Shown in pieces: positions 34,807 to 44,010 of a stretch of DNA of 64,000 bases (position 1 is the stretch's first letter; the number at the start of each line of letters is the position of its first letter). Below the pieces are notes generated by a model that was given only the letters and a program-made list of their open reading frames with translations, had not been told where the DNA came from and made no database searches. This DNA is from Pseudomonas lundensis (GTDB lineage Bacteria; Pseudomonadota; Gammaproteobacteria; Pseudomonadales; Pseudomonadaceae): positions 1 to 64,000 of the forward strand of contig NZ_NQKI01000009.1 of NCBI RefSeq assembly GCF_002269125.1, read 5' to 3'. The position numbers and the translations under genes are program-made.

Positions 34807-36414
34807 ATGCCTGCCCATTCATCCCGTCTGGCTTTACACACACAACGCAGGCAGTCCTTGATTCTGGGCGCCTTGGCGCTGCTGCTCTTTGTGTTGGGGG
34901 AGCACAATCAGGCAGCGATCGGCTTTGATTCGCGCTTTATTCTGTTCGCCAAGGAAATGCTGCGCCACGGGCCAAGCTTCTTTCCCACCACCTATGGCCA
35001 GCCCTATCCCGACTACAGCGCCACCTCGACCCTTTTCATCTGGTTACTGTCGGCCCCCTTCGGTCAGGTCACGAGCCTTACGGCGTGGTTGCCCACTGCG
35101 CTTGCCAGCGCCGTGATCGTAATGCTGACCTGGCGCCTGGTGGCGCCTCATTCACGTCAGTGGGCACTGATGAGCGTCGCTTTGCTAGTGCTGAGCATGA
35201 CGTTTATCACCGAAACCCGCGCCGTTTCGCTGGACCAAATGCTGGCCGCTGTGAGCCTCGGGGTCTTTTATCTGGCCTACGCCCACGACCACTTGGCAGC
35301 CCCCCGTCGACACGCGGGTTTGCTGGCGTTGTTGGTTCTGGGGTTTGCCATCCGCGGCCCCATCGGCCTGGTCATTCCTGCCGGCATGCTCTGCGTTTAT
35401 TACGTACTCAGCGGCCAATGGCGGCGGATGCTGACCACTGGCCTGCAGGCACTGGCCTTGCTCGTGGCATGCATCGGGGTCTTGCTGGCGCTGGCATGGG
35501 TCAGCGGCGGTGAAACCTTCGTCCGTGAAGTGATTCGCATGCAAGTGACCGGGCGCATGGACGGCACTGAAGGCGCCAGCAGTGTGCTGTATTACTTCAC
35601 CAGCTCCATCGGCAACTATGCGCTGGCATACCCGTTGGCGGCGCTGGTGCTGCTTACCCTTGCGCTGACCGGGCGCACACAGACCGGTGCGGCCTTGACG
35701 CTGGTCAAGTACTGCGCGGGTGCCGGGTTGATCGTGATGATCGGCCTGTCGATCCCCCAAGCCAAAAAAGCCCGTTACCTGCTGCCCATGTTGCCCATGG
35801 CGGCGATCATTGCGGCCTACCCTTTTCAAGTGACGCAGGGGCGCGCATTTATGTTGTTGCGCGGCGTCACACTGGGCCTGTTCCTGCTCATGCCGGGGCT
35901 GTTGATGGCGGGATTGGTCCTAGCCCGTCAACGCCTGGGAGAGCAATTACCAGAATTGACCACCGCCCTGGCCGTGCTCGGCCTGTTGCAGTTAGTGGCG
36001 GTGGGGGCGCTGTTCAAAGCGCAATGGCGCACCACCCTACTGGCTTTCTGCGCAGTACTGGCTGTGTGGTCGACCTTCATCATGGTCTACGAACCCTTCG
36101 AACGGCGTGTGTACGACACACGCGAATTCACCCATGAGGCCATGCGCCTGATCGATCAAACACCCCTGCCATTGGTAGTGCACGGCATGGGCAAGGATGC
36201 CAAAGCCATCAAGTTCATGGTCAATGTTGACCGTGACGTGCAGCCCCTTTTCACTCAAACCCCGGCGCAATTGGAAGCCCTCAACGGGCAGGCGTGGATC
36301 ATCATGGACCGCACCGACTATCAGGGCCTGCAAGGCACACTGCTGGGCAACACGGTCCCGGTACTCAGCGCACGCTTTGACAAGAATGAGGTGGTGCTGC
36401 TGAAAAAACCCTGA
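34807..36414 (+). CDS. ArnT-like GT39/GT83-type membrane glycosyltransferase
   Basis: A 535-residue integral membrane protein of the GT-C fold, distinct from ArnT at 30965-32617. An early segment contains SRFILFAKEMLRHGPSFFPTTYGQPYPDY, the expected first periplasmic loop, followed by about ten further hydrophobic segments and a C-terminal soluble domain. Start ATG 34807 has ACAGGAA upstream. It probably moves a sugar from a polyprenyl-phosphate donor to lipid A or another envelope acceptor. Terminator before and monocistronic look suggest independent expression from the arn operon. The acceptor is unknown. Confidence 0.8.
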   Translation: MPAHSSRLALHTQRRQSLILGALALLLFVLGEHNQAAIGFDSRFILFAKEMLRHGPSFFPTTYGQPYPDYSATSTLFIWLLSAPFGQVTSLTAWLPTALASAVIVMLTWRLVAPHSRQWALMSVALLVLSMTFITETRAVSLDQMLAAVSLGVFYLAYAHDHLAAPRRHAGLLALLVLGFAIRGPIGLVIPAGMLCVYYVLSGQWRRMLTTGLQALALLVACIGVLLALAWVSGGETFVREVIRMQVTGRMDGTEGASSVLYYFTSSIGNYALAYPLAALVLLTLALTGRTQTGAALTLVKYCAGAGLIVMIGLSIPQAKKARYLLPMLPMAAIIAAYPFQVTQGRAFMLLRGVTLGLFLLMPGLLMAGLVLARQRLGEQLPELTTALAVLGLLQLVAVGALFKAQWRTTLLAFCAVLAVWSTFIMVYEPFERRVYDTREFTHEAMRLIDQTPLPLVVHGMGKDAKAIKFMVNVDRDVQPLFTQTPAQLEALNGQAWIIMDRTDYQGLQGTLLGNTVPVLSARFDKNEVVLLKKP

Positions 36415-36484
36415 CGGATCAAGTGCCCCAAAGGACTCTGCTGCGGTTACAATCCCCGGCTTTTCCCCACGCCAAGGAACCTCC

Positions 36485-37048
36485 ATGTCAGGGCTTGAAC
36501 TGTTTGCCGCTGCGCTCGGTGTCATCGCCGTCTGGTTGACAGTCAAACAGAACCCTTGGTGCTGGCCGATCGGGCTGGTCATGGTGCTGCTCTACAGCTG
36601 GATCTTCTTCGAAGTGAAGCTGTATTCGGACATGCTCCTGCAGGTGATTTACGCCGCGTTGCAACTGTATGGCTGGTGGCAATGGACCCGCGCCGGGACG
36701 CAACATCAAGGGCGTCAGGTCACGGCGCTCACGACCCGTCAGGTCTTGACCGGTTTGGCCATCGGCGCTGTGGGCAGCCTCGCGCTCGGCGCAGCCATGG
36801 CCCACTGGACCGACGCGGCACAACCCTGGCTGGATGCCGCGCTGACCGCCTTCAGTCTGGTTGCCCAACTGTGGATGGCACAAAAACGCTTGCAGTGCTG
36901 GGCGTTGTGGTTCGTGGTGGATGTGATATTCGTCGGCCTTTTTGTCTACAAGGGTTTGTACCTGACCGCCGGGCTCTACGCGCTGTTCACGGTGATCGCG
37001 ATTCAGGGGTGGCGCGACTGGCGTGTCGACCCGGCGTTGCGCACATGA
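36485..37048 (+). CDS. pnuC: Nicotinamide riboside transporter PnuC
   Basis: A 187-residue PnuC-family membrane protein (SWEET-like fold, about seven helices) for facilitated uptake of nicotinamide riboside or a related vitamin. The YGWWQWTRAG motif and the N-terminal VKQNPWCWPIGLVMVLLYSWIFFEVKLYSDM segment are characteristic. It overlaps the start of the NadR-like kinase gene (ATGA), so uptake and trapping by phosphorylation are coupled. I saw no TPP or NAD riboswitch in the short leader. Confidence 0.9.
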   Translation: MSGLELFAAALGVIAVWLTVKQNPWCWPIGLVMVLLYSWIFFEVKLYSDMLLQVIYAALQLYGWWQWTRAGTQHQGRQVTALTTRQVLTGLAIGAVGSLALGAAMAHWTDAAQPWLDAALTAFSLVAQLWMAQKRLQCWALWFVVDVIFVGLFVYKGLYLTAGLYALFTVIAIQGWRDWRVDPALRT

Positions 37049-37569
37049 AGGTCGTGGTATTGGCGGGTCCGGAATCCAGCGGCAAGAGCTGGCTGTCCGC
37101 GCAGTTGCATCAACACTTCGGTGGCTTGCTGGTGGGCGAATACGTCCGTCACTTCATGGACGTTCACCCACGGGACACCTGCCTGGCCGATATCCCGGCC
37201 ATCGCCCGCGGGCAATTGGCTTGGGAGGACGCCGCCCGTGCGCAACAGCCCGATTTGCTGATCCTCGACACCCATTTACTGAGCAATATGTTGTGGAGCA
37301 CCACATTGTTCGGCGCTTGCCCGGATTGGCTGGAGCCTGAGCTGTTGAGCCGCCATTACGATTTGCATCTGTTGCTGTCCCCCGATGATGTGGAGTGGAC
37401 CCCCGACGGCCTGCGCTGCCAACCCAGCCTGGCCGAACGCCAACATTTCTTCGAGCAAAGCCGGGACTGGCTGGAACGCCATGCCCAGCCGCTGCGCATT
37501 ATTCGTGGGAACTGGCAGGACCGACAGGCATGCGCGCTGCACGCCGTCAGTCAGTTACTGGCCACTTAA
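37045..37569 (+). CDS. NadR-like AAA ATPase / ribosylnicotinamide-kinase-type protein
   Basis: A 174-residue P-loop protein. The Walker A motif is GPESSGKSWLS at residues 7-17, followed by GGLLVGEYVRHFMDV, which is like the kinase domain of NadR. Its coupling with PnuC by a four-base overlap suggests phosphorylation of nicotinamide riboside to NMN. The DNA-binding and adenylyltransferase domains of full-length NadR are absent. I chose ATG 37045; the longer frame lies inside pnuC. Confidence 0.85.
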   Translation: MKVVVLAGPESSGKSWLSAQLHQHFGGLLVGEYVRHFMDVHPRDTCLADIPAIARGQLAWEDAARAQQPDLLILDTHLLSNMLWSTTLFGACPDWLEPELLSRHYDLHLLLSPDDVEWTPDGLRCQPSLAERQHFFEQSRDWLERHAQPLRIIRGNWQDRQACALHAVSQLLAT

Positions 37570-37893
37570 TACTGCTTTTCAAAGAAAAGTGTCCGCTGCT
37601 GATACACCCCGATGGCGCGTAACCCGTGCACAGCAAGGGGATCAGGGTCGCGGCGGGCGTGCTGTAACACCCTCGTTACACAGCCCTTAAAGCCTTAAAT
37701 ACCCTGTTGTGCCCCTGCTTCGATACCTGATTCGCTCACTGGCGCGTATCACGGTTGAAACAGCTCAGCGGTCGTGAACCTGCGATTCAACTGTAACGCT
37801 TTGATTTTAAAGCCCCTTTCAAAAGTGGCACAGCTTCTGCTCTCTCCTTCTCAACGCTGATCAGGGCCAGCGCATTGAAGAAGGAACGCTGTC
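37570..37893 (+). promoter_or_regulatory. Leader and regulatory region of the fap operon
   Basis: The 324-bp gap holds no credible gene. It contains the sigma-54 promoter described separately and, upstream of it (37670-37810), a TGTAAC-rich stretch that could be the enhancer region for a sigma-54 activator. The RBS for fapA is AAGAAGGAACG. Confidence 0.5.
37826..37841 (+). promoter_or_regulatory. Sigma-54 promoter of fapABCDEF
   Basis: TGGCACAGCTTCTGCT has the -24 GG at 37827-37828 and the -12 GC at 37839-37840 with exactly 10 bases between, matching the sigma-54 (RpoN) consensus TGGCAC-N5-TTGC except for one base. Transcription would start around 37852, giving a leader of about 40 bases. 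Confidence 0.8.
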
Positions 37894-38355
37894 ATGGGGA
37901 CTTCACGCACATTACTCACTCGTCATCTGCTTACGGCGTTCAGCCTGAGTGCAGTACTTGTGTGCGTAAGCGCCCAGGCTGATGGCACCGGCGAAATTGT
38001 GATTACGCGCCATGTTTACCCTCGCGCCGTCGGCAGCATTGTCCCGCCTCCTGATCCACACCCCACCACCGTCAATGCCAACCCTGGCGCTCAAATCACG
38101 GCAGTCACTTCACAACATGAACTGGGCGACGGTGATTTTGCCCGCGTCAGCACCGGGTCGAGCATTACCCGTGTCATCAACACCGGGACCAACAACCTGC
38201 CGGGCATGGTCAGCCAGGGCGGCAGTTTGCCCGGCTTGAGCGGCAGTGGCCGTACGGGGGGTGGCGGGGGCTCAATGGGCAGTCTGGGCGGCCAGATCAA
38301 TCGCAGCATTGAGCAAGGCATGCGCCCCCTCAGCTCGATGGGCGGGGGTCAATAA
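37894..38355 (+). CDS. fapA: Functional amyloid operon protein FapA
   Basis: A 153-residue exported protein with a signal peptide (hydrophobic core LLTAFSLSAVLVCVS, cleavage near AQA-D) and low-complexity Gly/Ser-rich C-terminal part (SGRTGGGGGSMGSLGGQ). FapA is the first protein of the fap operon and works as a periplasmic chaperone or regulator of the amyloid subunits FapB and FapC. Identification rests on size, signal peptide, composition and gene order fapA-B-C-D-E-F, which is complete here. It is separated by one base from fapB. Confidence 0.88.
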   Translation: MGTSRTLLTRHLLTAFSLSAVLVCVSAQADGTGEIVITRHVYPRAVGSIVPPPDPHPTTVNANPGAQITAVTSQHELGDGDFARVSTGSSITRVINTGTNNLPGMVSQGGSLPGLSGSGRTGGGGGSMGSLGGQINRSIEQGMRPLSSMGGGQ

Positions 38356-38356
38356 C

Positions 38357-38920
38357 ATGAAAATCAGCATTCTGGTGCTCACCCTGCTGGCCTCCACTCA
38401 GGTGCTGGCTGACAACAACCAGGCCGACATCAGCGCCTCGGGTGCGCACTACACCGGCAACCTGATGATCAATCAGGCGGCGGGCAACCAACAGCAGCAG
38501 GTCAACAGCCGCGCCATTGCCATCGGTCATCAGGTTCAGACATCGGCCGGGATAACGCAGCAACTGTCCGGCTCAGCCGACCCGGCCATGAATGCTCGGG
38601 CCAGTATTGGCGGGGACTCATTCAGCCGGGGCAGCGGCATCCTGGGGGTTAACCAGTCTGCAGGTGCCAACAATCAAATGGTCAATGCTGTGCGGGTGGG
38701 TGTCAGTGCCATCGCGCAAAGCATGGACGACAACGCCCTTTCCCAACAGAACGTGGCGTTGCAACCGAACTCGGGAGCGGGATCACTCAACACGGGCAGC
38801 CGCCAGGTCGTCACCAGCGATCAGGCCTTCACCGGCAGCCGCGGAGTGGTTCAAGTCAACCAGAGTGCAGGGGTGGGGAACCGCATGGCTAACACCCTGA
38901 ATCTACGGGTCACTCAGTGA
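38357..38920 (+). CDS. fapB: Amyloid nucleator FapB
   Basis: A 187-residue exported protein (signal peptide ending near VLA-D) with three imperfect repeats around NQAAGNQQQQVN, NQSAGANNQMVN and NQSAGVGNRMAN, each rich in Asn, Gln, Ser and Ala. This is the repeat style of FapB, the minor amyloid subunit thought to nucleate FapC fibrils. The ATG at 38357 follows the fapA stop immediately; the longer frame lies within fapA. Confidence 0.9.
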   Translation: MKISILVLTLLASTQVLADNNQADISASGAHYTGNLMINQAAGNQQQQVNSRAIAIGHQVQTSAGITQQLSGSADPAMNARASIGGDSFSRGSGILGVNQSAGANNQMVNAVRVGVSAIAQSMDDNALSQQNVALQPNSGAGSLNTGSRQVVTSDQAFTGSRGVVQVNQSAGVGNRMANTLNLRVTQ

Positions 38921-38987
38921 CTTGGTTAACACGCAGTGCATTAAAAACGCCAACACCTACTTAACCGATGAAGCACGGAGAATCACC

Positions 38988-39749
38988 ATGAAACCAACAA
39001 TGGCTCTTAAACCACTGGTCTTCGCTCTGGCTGCACTGATGGCCGTCGCTGCCCAGGCTGACAGCGGTCGCCCAGGCCCTACCCCAACCCCGACAGCCAC
39101 CAATGGCGCCAGCGCCGTGGTTGCCGATGTGCAGGTCAGTCATGACAACAACATCGCCAACAACGGCACACTCAACGGTGCCAAGGTCAATGACTCGATC
39201 AAAAATACCAACGGCAACATCGGCGTAAACGCCGCGTCCGGCGCGGGCAACCAGCAGGATAACGCCACCGCCATTGCCAACAATGACCAAAACTTTGTGC
39301 TCGGCACCGCGGCTGCTTTGACCAGCGCCAGTCAGACCAGCAACTACAACAAAGTGAACAACCACGGTACCCAGAACGGCGCCACACTCAACGATTCGGT
39401 GCGCAACACCTCCGGCAACGTTGGCGTAAACGTCACCGCTGGCGACCTGAACCAACAGAAAAATAACCTGGCGATCGCCGTGTCGGGCGGCAATCTGGCA
39501 ACCGCCGGTGCCGGGGCGACTCAAACCTCAAATAACCTGACCGTGGTCAACGACCTCAGCTCGGTCAGCCCCCACACGCCATGGAGCGGTGGTTCTAGCA
39601 GCGCCCGCGTACCGGTGAGCAACAATTCCAACGTCAATGACTCCATCAAATACACCTCCGGCAACGTGGGTGCCAACGTTTCTGCCGGGGTGGGCAACCA
39701 GCAGAGCAATTCACTGTCCATCAGCAGTGTCGGCAAAACCGCCATGTAA
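38988..39749 (+). CDS. fapC: Major amyloid subunit FapC
   Basis: A 253-residue exported protein (signal peptide FALAALMAVAAQA-D) with three amyloid repeats at about residues 62-105, 122-168 and 205-242: VNDSIKNTNGNIGVNAASGAGNQQ, LNDSVRNTSGNVGVNVTAGDLNQQ and VNDSIKYTSGNVGANVSAGVGNQQ in essence, given here by their 10-15-residue cores. The linkers are shorter than in P. aeruginosa, giving a total length like that of the P. fluorescens UK4 protein. No C-terminal CxxC pair is present. A terminator-like hairpin follows the gene, a 60-bp gap precedes fapD. Confidence 0.92.
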   Translation: MKPTMALKPLVFALAALMAVAAQADSGRPGPTPTPTATNGASAVVADVQVSHDNNIANNGTLNGAKVNDSIKNTNGNIGVNAASGAGNQQDNATAIANNDQNFVLGTAAALTSASQTSNYNKVNNHGTQNGATLNDSVRNTSGNVGVNVTAGDLNQQKNNLAIAVSGGNLATAGAGATQTSNNLTVVNDLSSVSPHTPWSGGSSSARVPVSNNSNVNDSIKYTSGNVGANVSAGVGNQQSNSLSISSVGKTAM

Positions 39750-39763
39750 CATGGCGTACTGAA

Positions 39764-39790
39764 GGGCCTCTGAATCAGAGGCCCTTTCTT
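39764..39790 (+). terminator. Internal attenuator-like hairpin between fapC and fapD
   Basis: GGGCCTCTG (39764-39772), loop AAT, CAGAGGCCC (39776-39784), then TTTCTT. This is a perfect 9-bp G+C-rich stem with a short T run, expected to terminate part of the transcripts after fapC. Confidence 0.75.
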
Positions 39791-39809
39791 CGTGTGAGGT
39801 GGCTCCATC

Positions 39810-40490
39810 ATGTTGCGAATCGCGCTCGCCCTGTTGCTTGGGTTAACCGGTATGGTGCAGGCCGCGCAGATGCCAGTCGCTGCCTTGCCAGGAGGCAACC
39901 TGATTTTTAAACCGGTACAAAGTATTCGAGAACGACGCTTCAGCGATCTGGTGGAACAAAAAACCGATTTCAGCTGTGGTGCCGCAGCGTTGGCCACTAT
40001 CTTGCGTCAGGCCTACTGGCTGGATGTGGATGAAGACCACGTGATCAAGGGCATGCTGGTCAATGCCAACGAAGACCTGGTCCGTACCCAGGGTTTTTCG
40101 ATGCTGGACATGAAGCACTACATCGAAAGTATCGGCATGCGCGCGCGGGGGTATCGCATCCCGGCCCAGAGCCTGCAAAACATCAATGTCCCGGTGGTCG
40201 TGCTGTTGGACATCCGGGGCTACAAGCATTTTGTGGTCCTGCAACGGGCTCAAGACAACTGGGTGTACATCGGCGACCCGGTGTTGGGCCACAAGCGGTA
40301 TAGCCAGGAAGATTTTGTTAAAGGCTGGAACGGTATTGTGTTTGCCGTCATTGGTCCCGGTTATGACAAAACCAATGCACTTCGCACCCCACCGGTTCCG
40401 CTTTCGGCCAAGAACACGCTGGATGCGTTCAGCCCGGTCAAAGATGCCGAGTTGCTGGACTTCGGCTTTATCCAGAGTGACTTTTTTTAA
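39810..40490 (+). CDS. fapD: C39-family peptidase FapD
   Basis: A 226-residue exported protein with a signal peptide and a C39-type (bacteriocin-processing) papain-fold peptidase domain. The catalytic triad residues are visible: Cys56 in DFSCGAAALATIL, His140 in YKHFVVLQ and Asp156 in YIGDPVLG. FapD is needed for secretion and processing of Fap proteins. It follows the fapC terminator-like hairpin by 20 bp, which may set its lower level relative to fapC. Confidence 0.92.
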   Translation: MLRIALALLLGLTGMVQAAQMPVAALPGGNLIFKPVQSIRERRFSDLVEQKTDFSCGAAALATILRQAYWLDVDEDHVIKGMLVNANEDLVRTQGFSMLDMKHYIESIGMRARGYRIPAQSLQNINVPVVVLLDIRGYKHFVVLQRAQDNWVYIGDPVLGHKRYSQEDFVKGWNGIVFAVIGPGYDKTNALRTPPVPLSAKNTLDAFSPVKDAELLDFGFIQSDFF

Positions 40491-40536
40491 CGGCACACAC
40501 TCACCATGGCGGGCAGGATGCTCCCGGGAGCAGCAC

Positions 40537-41283
40537 ATGAACATCCACTATTGGCTGGCGCTTAGTTGCCTGGCGACGTGCCTGCAAGTGCACGCAGAAA
40601 CGCCATTCAAACCGATCGAGTTGAAAGATCAGGAACTGTCAGAGTTGCGCGGACGTTTTGTCATGCCCGGGCGCATTATCAGTTTCGGTCTGGTCATGAG
40701 TAGCACCTGGACGAATGCGCAAGGCACAACGATTGGGGCCAGTACGAGCCTGCAATTGCAAAATTCGGTCAAACCGCAGTTTTATGTGTCCACCTATTCG
40801 CAGCAAGGCACCCAGCAAGCCGGCAAATCCGATGTGGGCACCGGCACCGTGCTGGGGGGGGCCGGCCTGGGCAGTGGCCAGGGGGTGGTGCAGAGCGTGC
40901 GGGCCGCCGGTGATAACAACAGCGCGCTCAACAACGTCGACATCACCATCAGCCAATCCGGTCAAACACCGGCGATCAACCAACAAGGCAGTGTGTTGAC
41001 GACCAATAACCCGGTTTTATTAAGCAACACGGCCGGTAGCGTCAGTGTGACGATGAACAGCGGAGCTATTCAAATGGCTATCGCTGCCAACAACAATCAG
41101 GGCAACTCGTTGCAACAAATCGCTCAAGGCGGCGTGTTACAGAACACTACGTTATTGGGCGGCGGCAATGCCGTGAATAACATGACTCAATTGAATATGG
41201 TACTGGGCAACAAACTGCCCAGTACCGACGGACTTAATTCAAACCTCAATCAACTAAAAGCCCTTCGTGCTGCAGGATATTGA
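40537..41283 (+). CDS. fapE: FapE
   Basis: A 248-residue exported protein of the fap operon (signal peptide [14 protein letters not shown]). It resembles FapC in composition at the C-terminal half ([32 protein letters not shown]) and is known as a minor fibril or anchoring component and substrate of FapD. ATG 40537 is preceded by CGGGAGCAG; the longer open frame runs into fapD. It is followed by a 46-bp gap to fapF. Confidence 0.9.
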   Translation: MNIHYWLALSCLATCLQVHAETPFKPIELKDQELSELRGRFVMPGRIISFGLVMSSTWTNAQGTTIGASTSLQLQNSVKPQFYVSTYSQQGTQQAGKSDVGTGTVLGGAGLGSGQGVVQSVRAAGDNNSALNNVDITISQSGQTPAINQQGSVLTTNNPVLLSNTAGSVSVTMNSGAIQMAIAANNNQGNSLQQIAQGGVLQNTTLLGGGNAVNNMTQLNMVLGNKLPSTDGLNSNLNQLKALRAAGY

Positions 41284-41329
41284 ACTAGGCTGTCCCACAA
41301 CTTTATGGACTCCCCGGACGGCTTATTTC

Positions 41330-42622
41330 ATGCATCGATCGTTTACCTTTCGCGCAGTTGTATGTATGAGCGCACTGCTTCCCTCCACGCTGTTACAGGC
41401 GGCCTCGGAGGTTGATGTAGAAACGTTAAAACAAGAATTAATGAAGTTGCGCCAGCGTTACGATCAGCAGCAAAAAGCGTTGGCAGTGCTTGAGCAGCGA
41501 GTGCGCCAAGTCGAAGAGCAACCGGCGGTCCCGGCCCCGAAAAGGTTGGTGAAATCCCCGGCCGATCTCAAGCGCGGACAAACCGTTGCCCAATCAAGTG
41601 GTGGTGCCGCGGGCGGCGCCAGTGGCAGCTCTTACGGCGAGTCGCTAAAGGACGACTCGGCCCCTGCGCAAAGTGTGACCAACCTGTACGACGAAGCCAG
41701 CGGCTTCTTTGGCGGCGGCAAGTTCAGTGTCGAAACCGGGGTCACGTATTCGCGCTATGACACCCGCCAACTCACGCTCAATGGCTTTCTGGCGCTGGAC
41801 TCCATCTTGCTGGGCAACCTGAACCTGGACCGTATCAAAGCCGATAACTGGACCCTGGACCTGACGGCACGCTACAACCTCGACAATCGCTGGCAGTTCG
41901 ATGTCAACGTGCCTGTGGTGTATCGGGAATCGACCTACCAGTCCGGCGGCGCCAATGGCGGCGATGCGTCGGCAGCGTCCGACAGAACTGTCACCCGTGA
42001 TCCCACCCTTGGCGACGTCAACGTCGGCGTGGCGTACAAATTCCTCGACGAATCGCCCAACACCCCTGATGCCGTATTCTCGGTCAGGGTCAAGGCACCG
42101 ACCGGCAAGGATCCGTTCGGTATCAAGCTGGTCACCGACGGGCAGAACAACAACATCATCTACCCCGAAAGCTTGCCCACGGGTAATGGGGTGTGGTCCA
42201 TCACACCGGGCATTTCGCTGGTCAAGACCTTCGACCCGGCGGTGCTGTTCGGCTCCCTTTCCTACACCTACAACCTGGAAGATTCGTTCAGTGACATCGG
42301 TAGCACCGCCGGTCAGTCTCAGCCCGGCAGCGTCAAACTCGGCGACAGTTACCAGATTGGTGCGGGCGTGGCCTTTGCGCTGAACGAAAAGATGAGCATG
42401 TCGTTCTCGGTGTCTGACCTGATCCAGAGCAAGAGCAAAATCAAATACAAGGGTCAAGACTGGCAAACCCTGACCACCAGCGACGCCAACGCCGGGTACT
42501 TCAACGTCGGTATGACCATTGCCGCCACTGACAACCTGACCATCGTGCCCAACCTCTCGATCGGTCTGACCGAAGATGCGCCCGATTTCACGTTCAGCCT
42601 GAAATTCCCTTACTACTTTTAA
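41330..42622 (+). CDS. fapF: Outer-membrane Fap export pore FapF
   Basis: A 430-residue outer-membrane protein. After the signal peptide comes a coiled-coil segment (about 30-65; [31 protein letters not shown] in heptads, shown here by its start [12 protein letters not shown]) known to form the periplasmic trimeric gate, then a 12-strand barrel ending in [11 protein letters not shown] with a terminal Phe. FapF secretes FapB, FapC and FapE. I chose ATG 41330. The gene ends before a strong terminator. Confidence 0.93.
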   Translation: MHRSFTFRAVVCMSALLPSTLLQAASEVDVETLKQELMKLRQRYDQQQKALAVLEQRVRQVEEQPAVPAPKRLVKSPADLKRGQTVAQSSGGAAGGASGSSYGESLKDDSAPAQSVTNLYDEASGFFGGGKFSVETGVTYSRYDTRQLTLNGFLALDSILLGNLNLDRIKADNWTLDLTARYNLDNRWQFDVNVPVVYRESTYQSGGANGGDASAASDRTVTRDPTLGDVNVGVAYKFLDESPNTPDAVFSVRVKAPTGKDPFGIKLVTDGQNNNIIYPESLPTGNGVWSITPGISLVKTFDPAVLFGSLSYTYNLEDSFSDIGSTAGQSQPGSVKLGDSYQIGAGVAFALNEKMSMSFSVSDLIQSKSKIKYKGQDWQTLTTSDANAGYFNVGMTIAATDNLTIVPNLSIGLTEDAPDFTFSLKFPYYF

Positions 42623-42637
42623 CGTCGCCAACGGAAA

Positions 42638-42672
42638 AGGCCCGCTGCGGGTGAACGCAGCGGGCCTGTTCT
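42638..42672. terminator. Bidirectional terminator between fapF and the sigma-54 regulator
   Basis: AGGCCCGCTGCG (42638-42649) and CGCAGCGGGCCT (42656-42667) form a 12-bp perfect stem with a 6-base loop, with T residues to the right and A residues to the left. It serves both convergent genes. Confidence 0.87.
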
Positions 42673-42684
42673 TTTCACCCCGCC

Positions 42685-44010
42685 CTAGCGGATTTGATGC
42701 TTGTGCAACAAACGGTAAAACGTTGGCCGTGACACGCCCAGTACTTTGGCCGCCAGGCTGAGGTTGTTGCTGTGGCGCTGCAGCACATCACACAACGCCT
42801 GACGTTCAGCACGGTCCTTATAGTCTTCCAGTGTGCCCATGGTCAGACTGGGCGCCTGCCGGGTCTCAAGTCCAAGATCACACGGCTCTATCTGACGACC
42901 TTCAGCCAACACCAAGCCGCGGCGAACCCGATTGGCCAGCTCTCGGACATTGCCCGGCCAGTCGTGATTGCCCATGGCCACTAGGGCTTGCTCGCTGAAG
43001 GTACGCGGTCGTCGCCCGGTTTCCTGGCTGTAAAACCGTGCAAAGTGGTTGGCCAGCATGGCCATGTCACCATGACGTTCACGCAAGGGTGCGGTGAGGA
43101 CCTGCAACACGTTGAGCCGGTAATACAAATCCTCGCGAAAACGCCCGTTGATGATCGCCGCTTCCAAGTCCACATGCGTCGCCGCCAACACCCGCACATC
43201 CACCGGGATCGGCTGGCTACCGCCCACCCGTTCAATGTGTTTTTCCTGCAAGAAGCGCAGCAAGTTGGCCTGGAGTTCAAGGGGTAGATCGCCAATTTCA
43301 TCCAGAAACAATGTCCCGCCGTGGGCCGCTTCGATACGCCCGACCTTGCGTTGATGGGCGCCGGTGAACGCGCCCTTTTCATGGCCAAACAGCTCCGACT
43401 GGATCAGGTGTTCCGGGATCGCTCCGCAGTTGATTGCCACAAATGGCCGGGCGTGGCGCTGGGACTGGCGGTGCAAGGTTCGGGCGACCAATTCTTTGCC
43501 CGTGCCGCTCTCGCCCCGGATCAAGACCGGCGACTCAGTGGGAGCCAGTTTGCCCAACAGTTTGCGCAGGTCCCGGATCGCGCGGCTTTCCCCCAGCAAC
43601 TCGTGCCCGGCGCTTTCAATCGGGTCCGTACTACGGCCCCGTAAGCGCGCCATGCCAAATGCACGGCCCAACGTGACCTGAACCCGCGACACGTCAAAAG
43701 GCAGGGTATGAAAATCAAAAAACCACTCGCAGACAAAATCACCCACGGTCTTCATTTGCAACGTGTCAGGGCTGAGCACGGCAATCCACTCTGTCCCGCT
43801 GCGGCTAATCATGTCTTTGACCGCTTCGGGCCGTTCCAGATGAAAAGGTTGTAACCGGATAAGACCGACGTCACATGAGCGATCAATGACAGCGTCCAGG
43901 TTGCAACTGTCCACATCCCAGCCAATGTTACGCAGCCCGGGCACTATCTGATGACAATCATCACAAGGATCAACCACTAACAAACGGCGGGATGCGGACA
44001 ATGCGAGCAT
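42685..44010 (-). CDS. Sigma-54-dependent transcriptional activator (VpsR/FleQ-like N terminus), candidate fap regulator
   Basis: A 441-residue enhancer-binding protein. Residues about 1-120 are a degenerate receiver-like domain (LLVVDPCDDCHQIVPGLRNIGWDVDSC), typical of VpsR/FleQ-type proteins that bind c-di-GMP rather than being phosphorylated. The AAA+ core has Walker A GESGTGKE, the sigma-54-contact loop GAFTGA and Walker B GGTLFLDEIGDL. The C terminus is a Fis-type helix-turn-helix (LSLAAKVLGVSRPTFYRLLHKH). It is convergent with fapF, and the fap operon starts at a sigma-54 promoter, so it is the best candidate for its activator. RBS is AAGGAAC. Confidence 0.85.
   Translation of the reverse strand: MLALSASRRLLVVDPCDDCHQIVPGLRNIGWDVDSCNLDAVIDRSCDVGLIRLQPFHLERPEAVKDMISRSGTEWIAVLSPDTLQMKTVGDFVCEWFFDFHTLPFDVSRVQVTLGRAFGMARLRGRSTDPIESAGHELLGESRAIRDLRKLLGKLAPTESPVLIRGESGTGKELVARTLHRQSQRHARPFVAINCGAIPEHLIQSELFGHEKGAFTGAHQRKVGRIEAAHGGTLFLDEIGDLPLELQANLLRFLQEKHIERVGGSQPIPVDVRVLAATHVDLEAAIINGRFREDLYYRLNVLQVLTAPLRERHGDMAMLANHFARFYSQETGRRPRTFSEQALVAMGNHDWPGNVRELANRVRRGLVLAEGRQIEPCDLGLETRQAPSLTMGTLEDYKDRAERQALCDVLQRHSNNLSLAAKVLGVSRPTFYRLLHKHQIR

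Noticed and set aside
36485..37048. TPP or NAD riboswitch upstream of pnuC
   Set aside because: The short leader before 36485 lacks the conserved TPP elements (CTGAGA, ACCCTTTGAACCTG) or a recognisable NAD-type motif.
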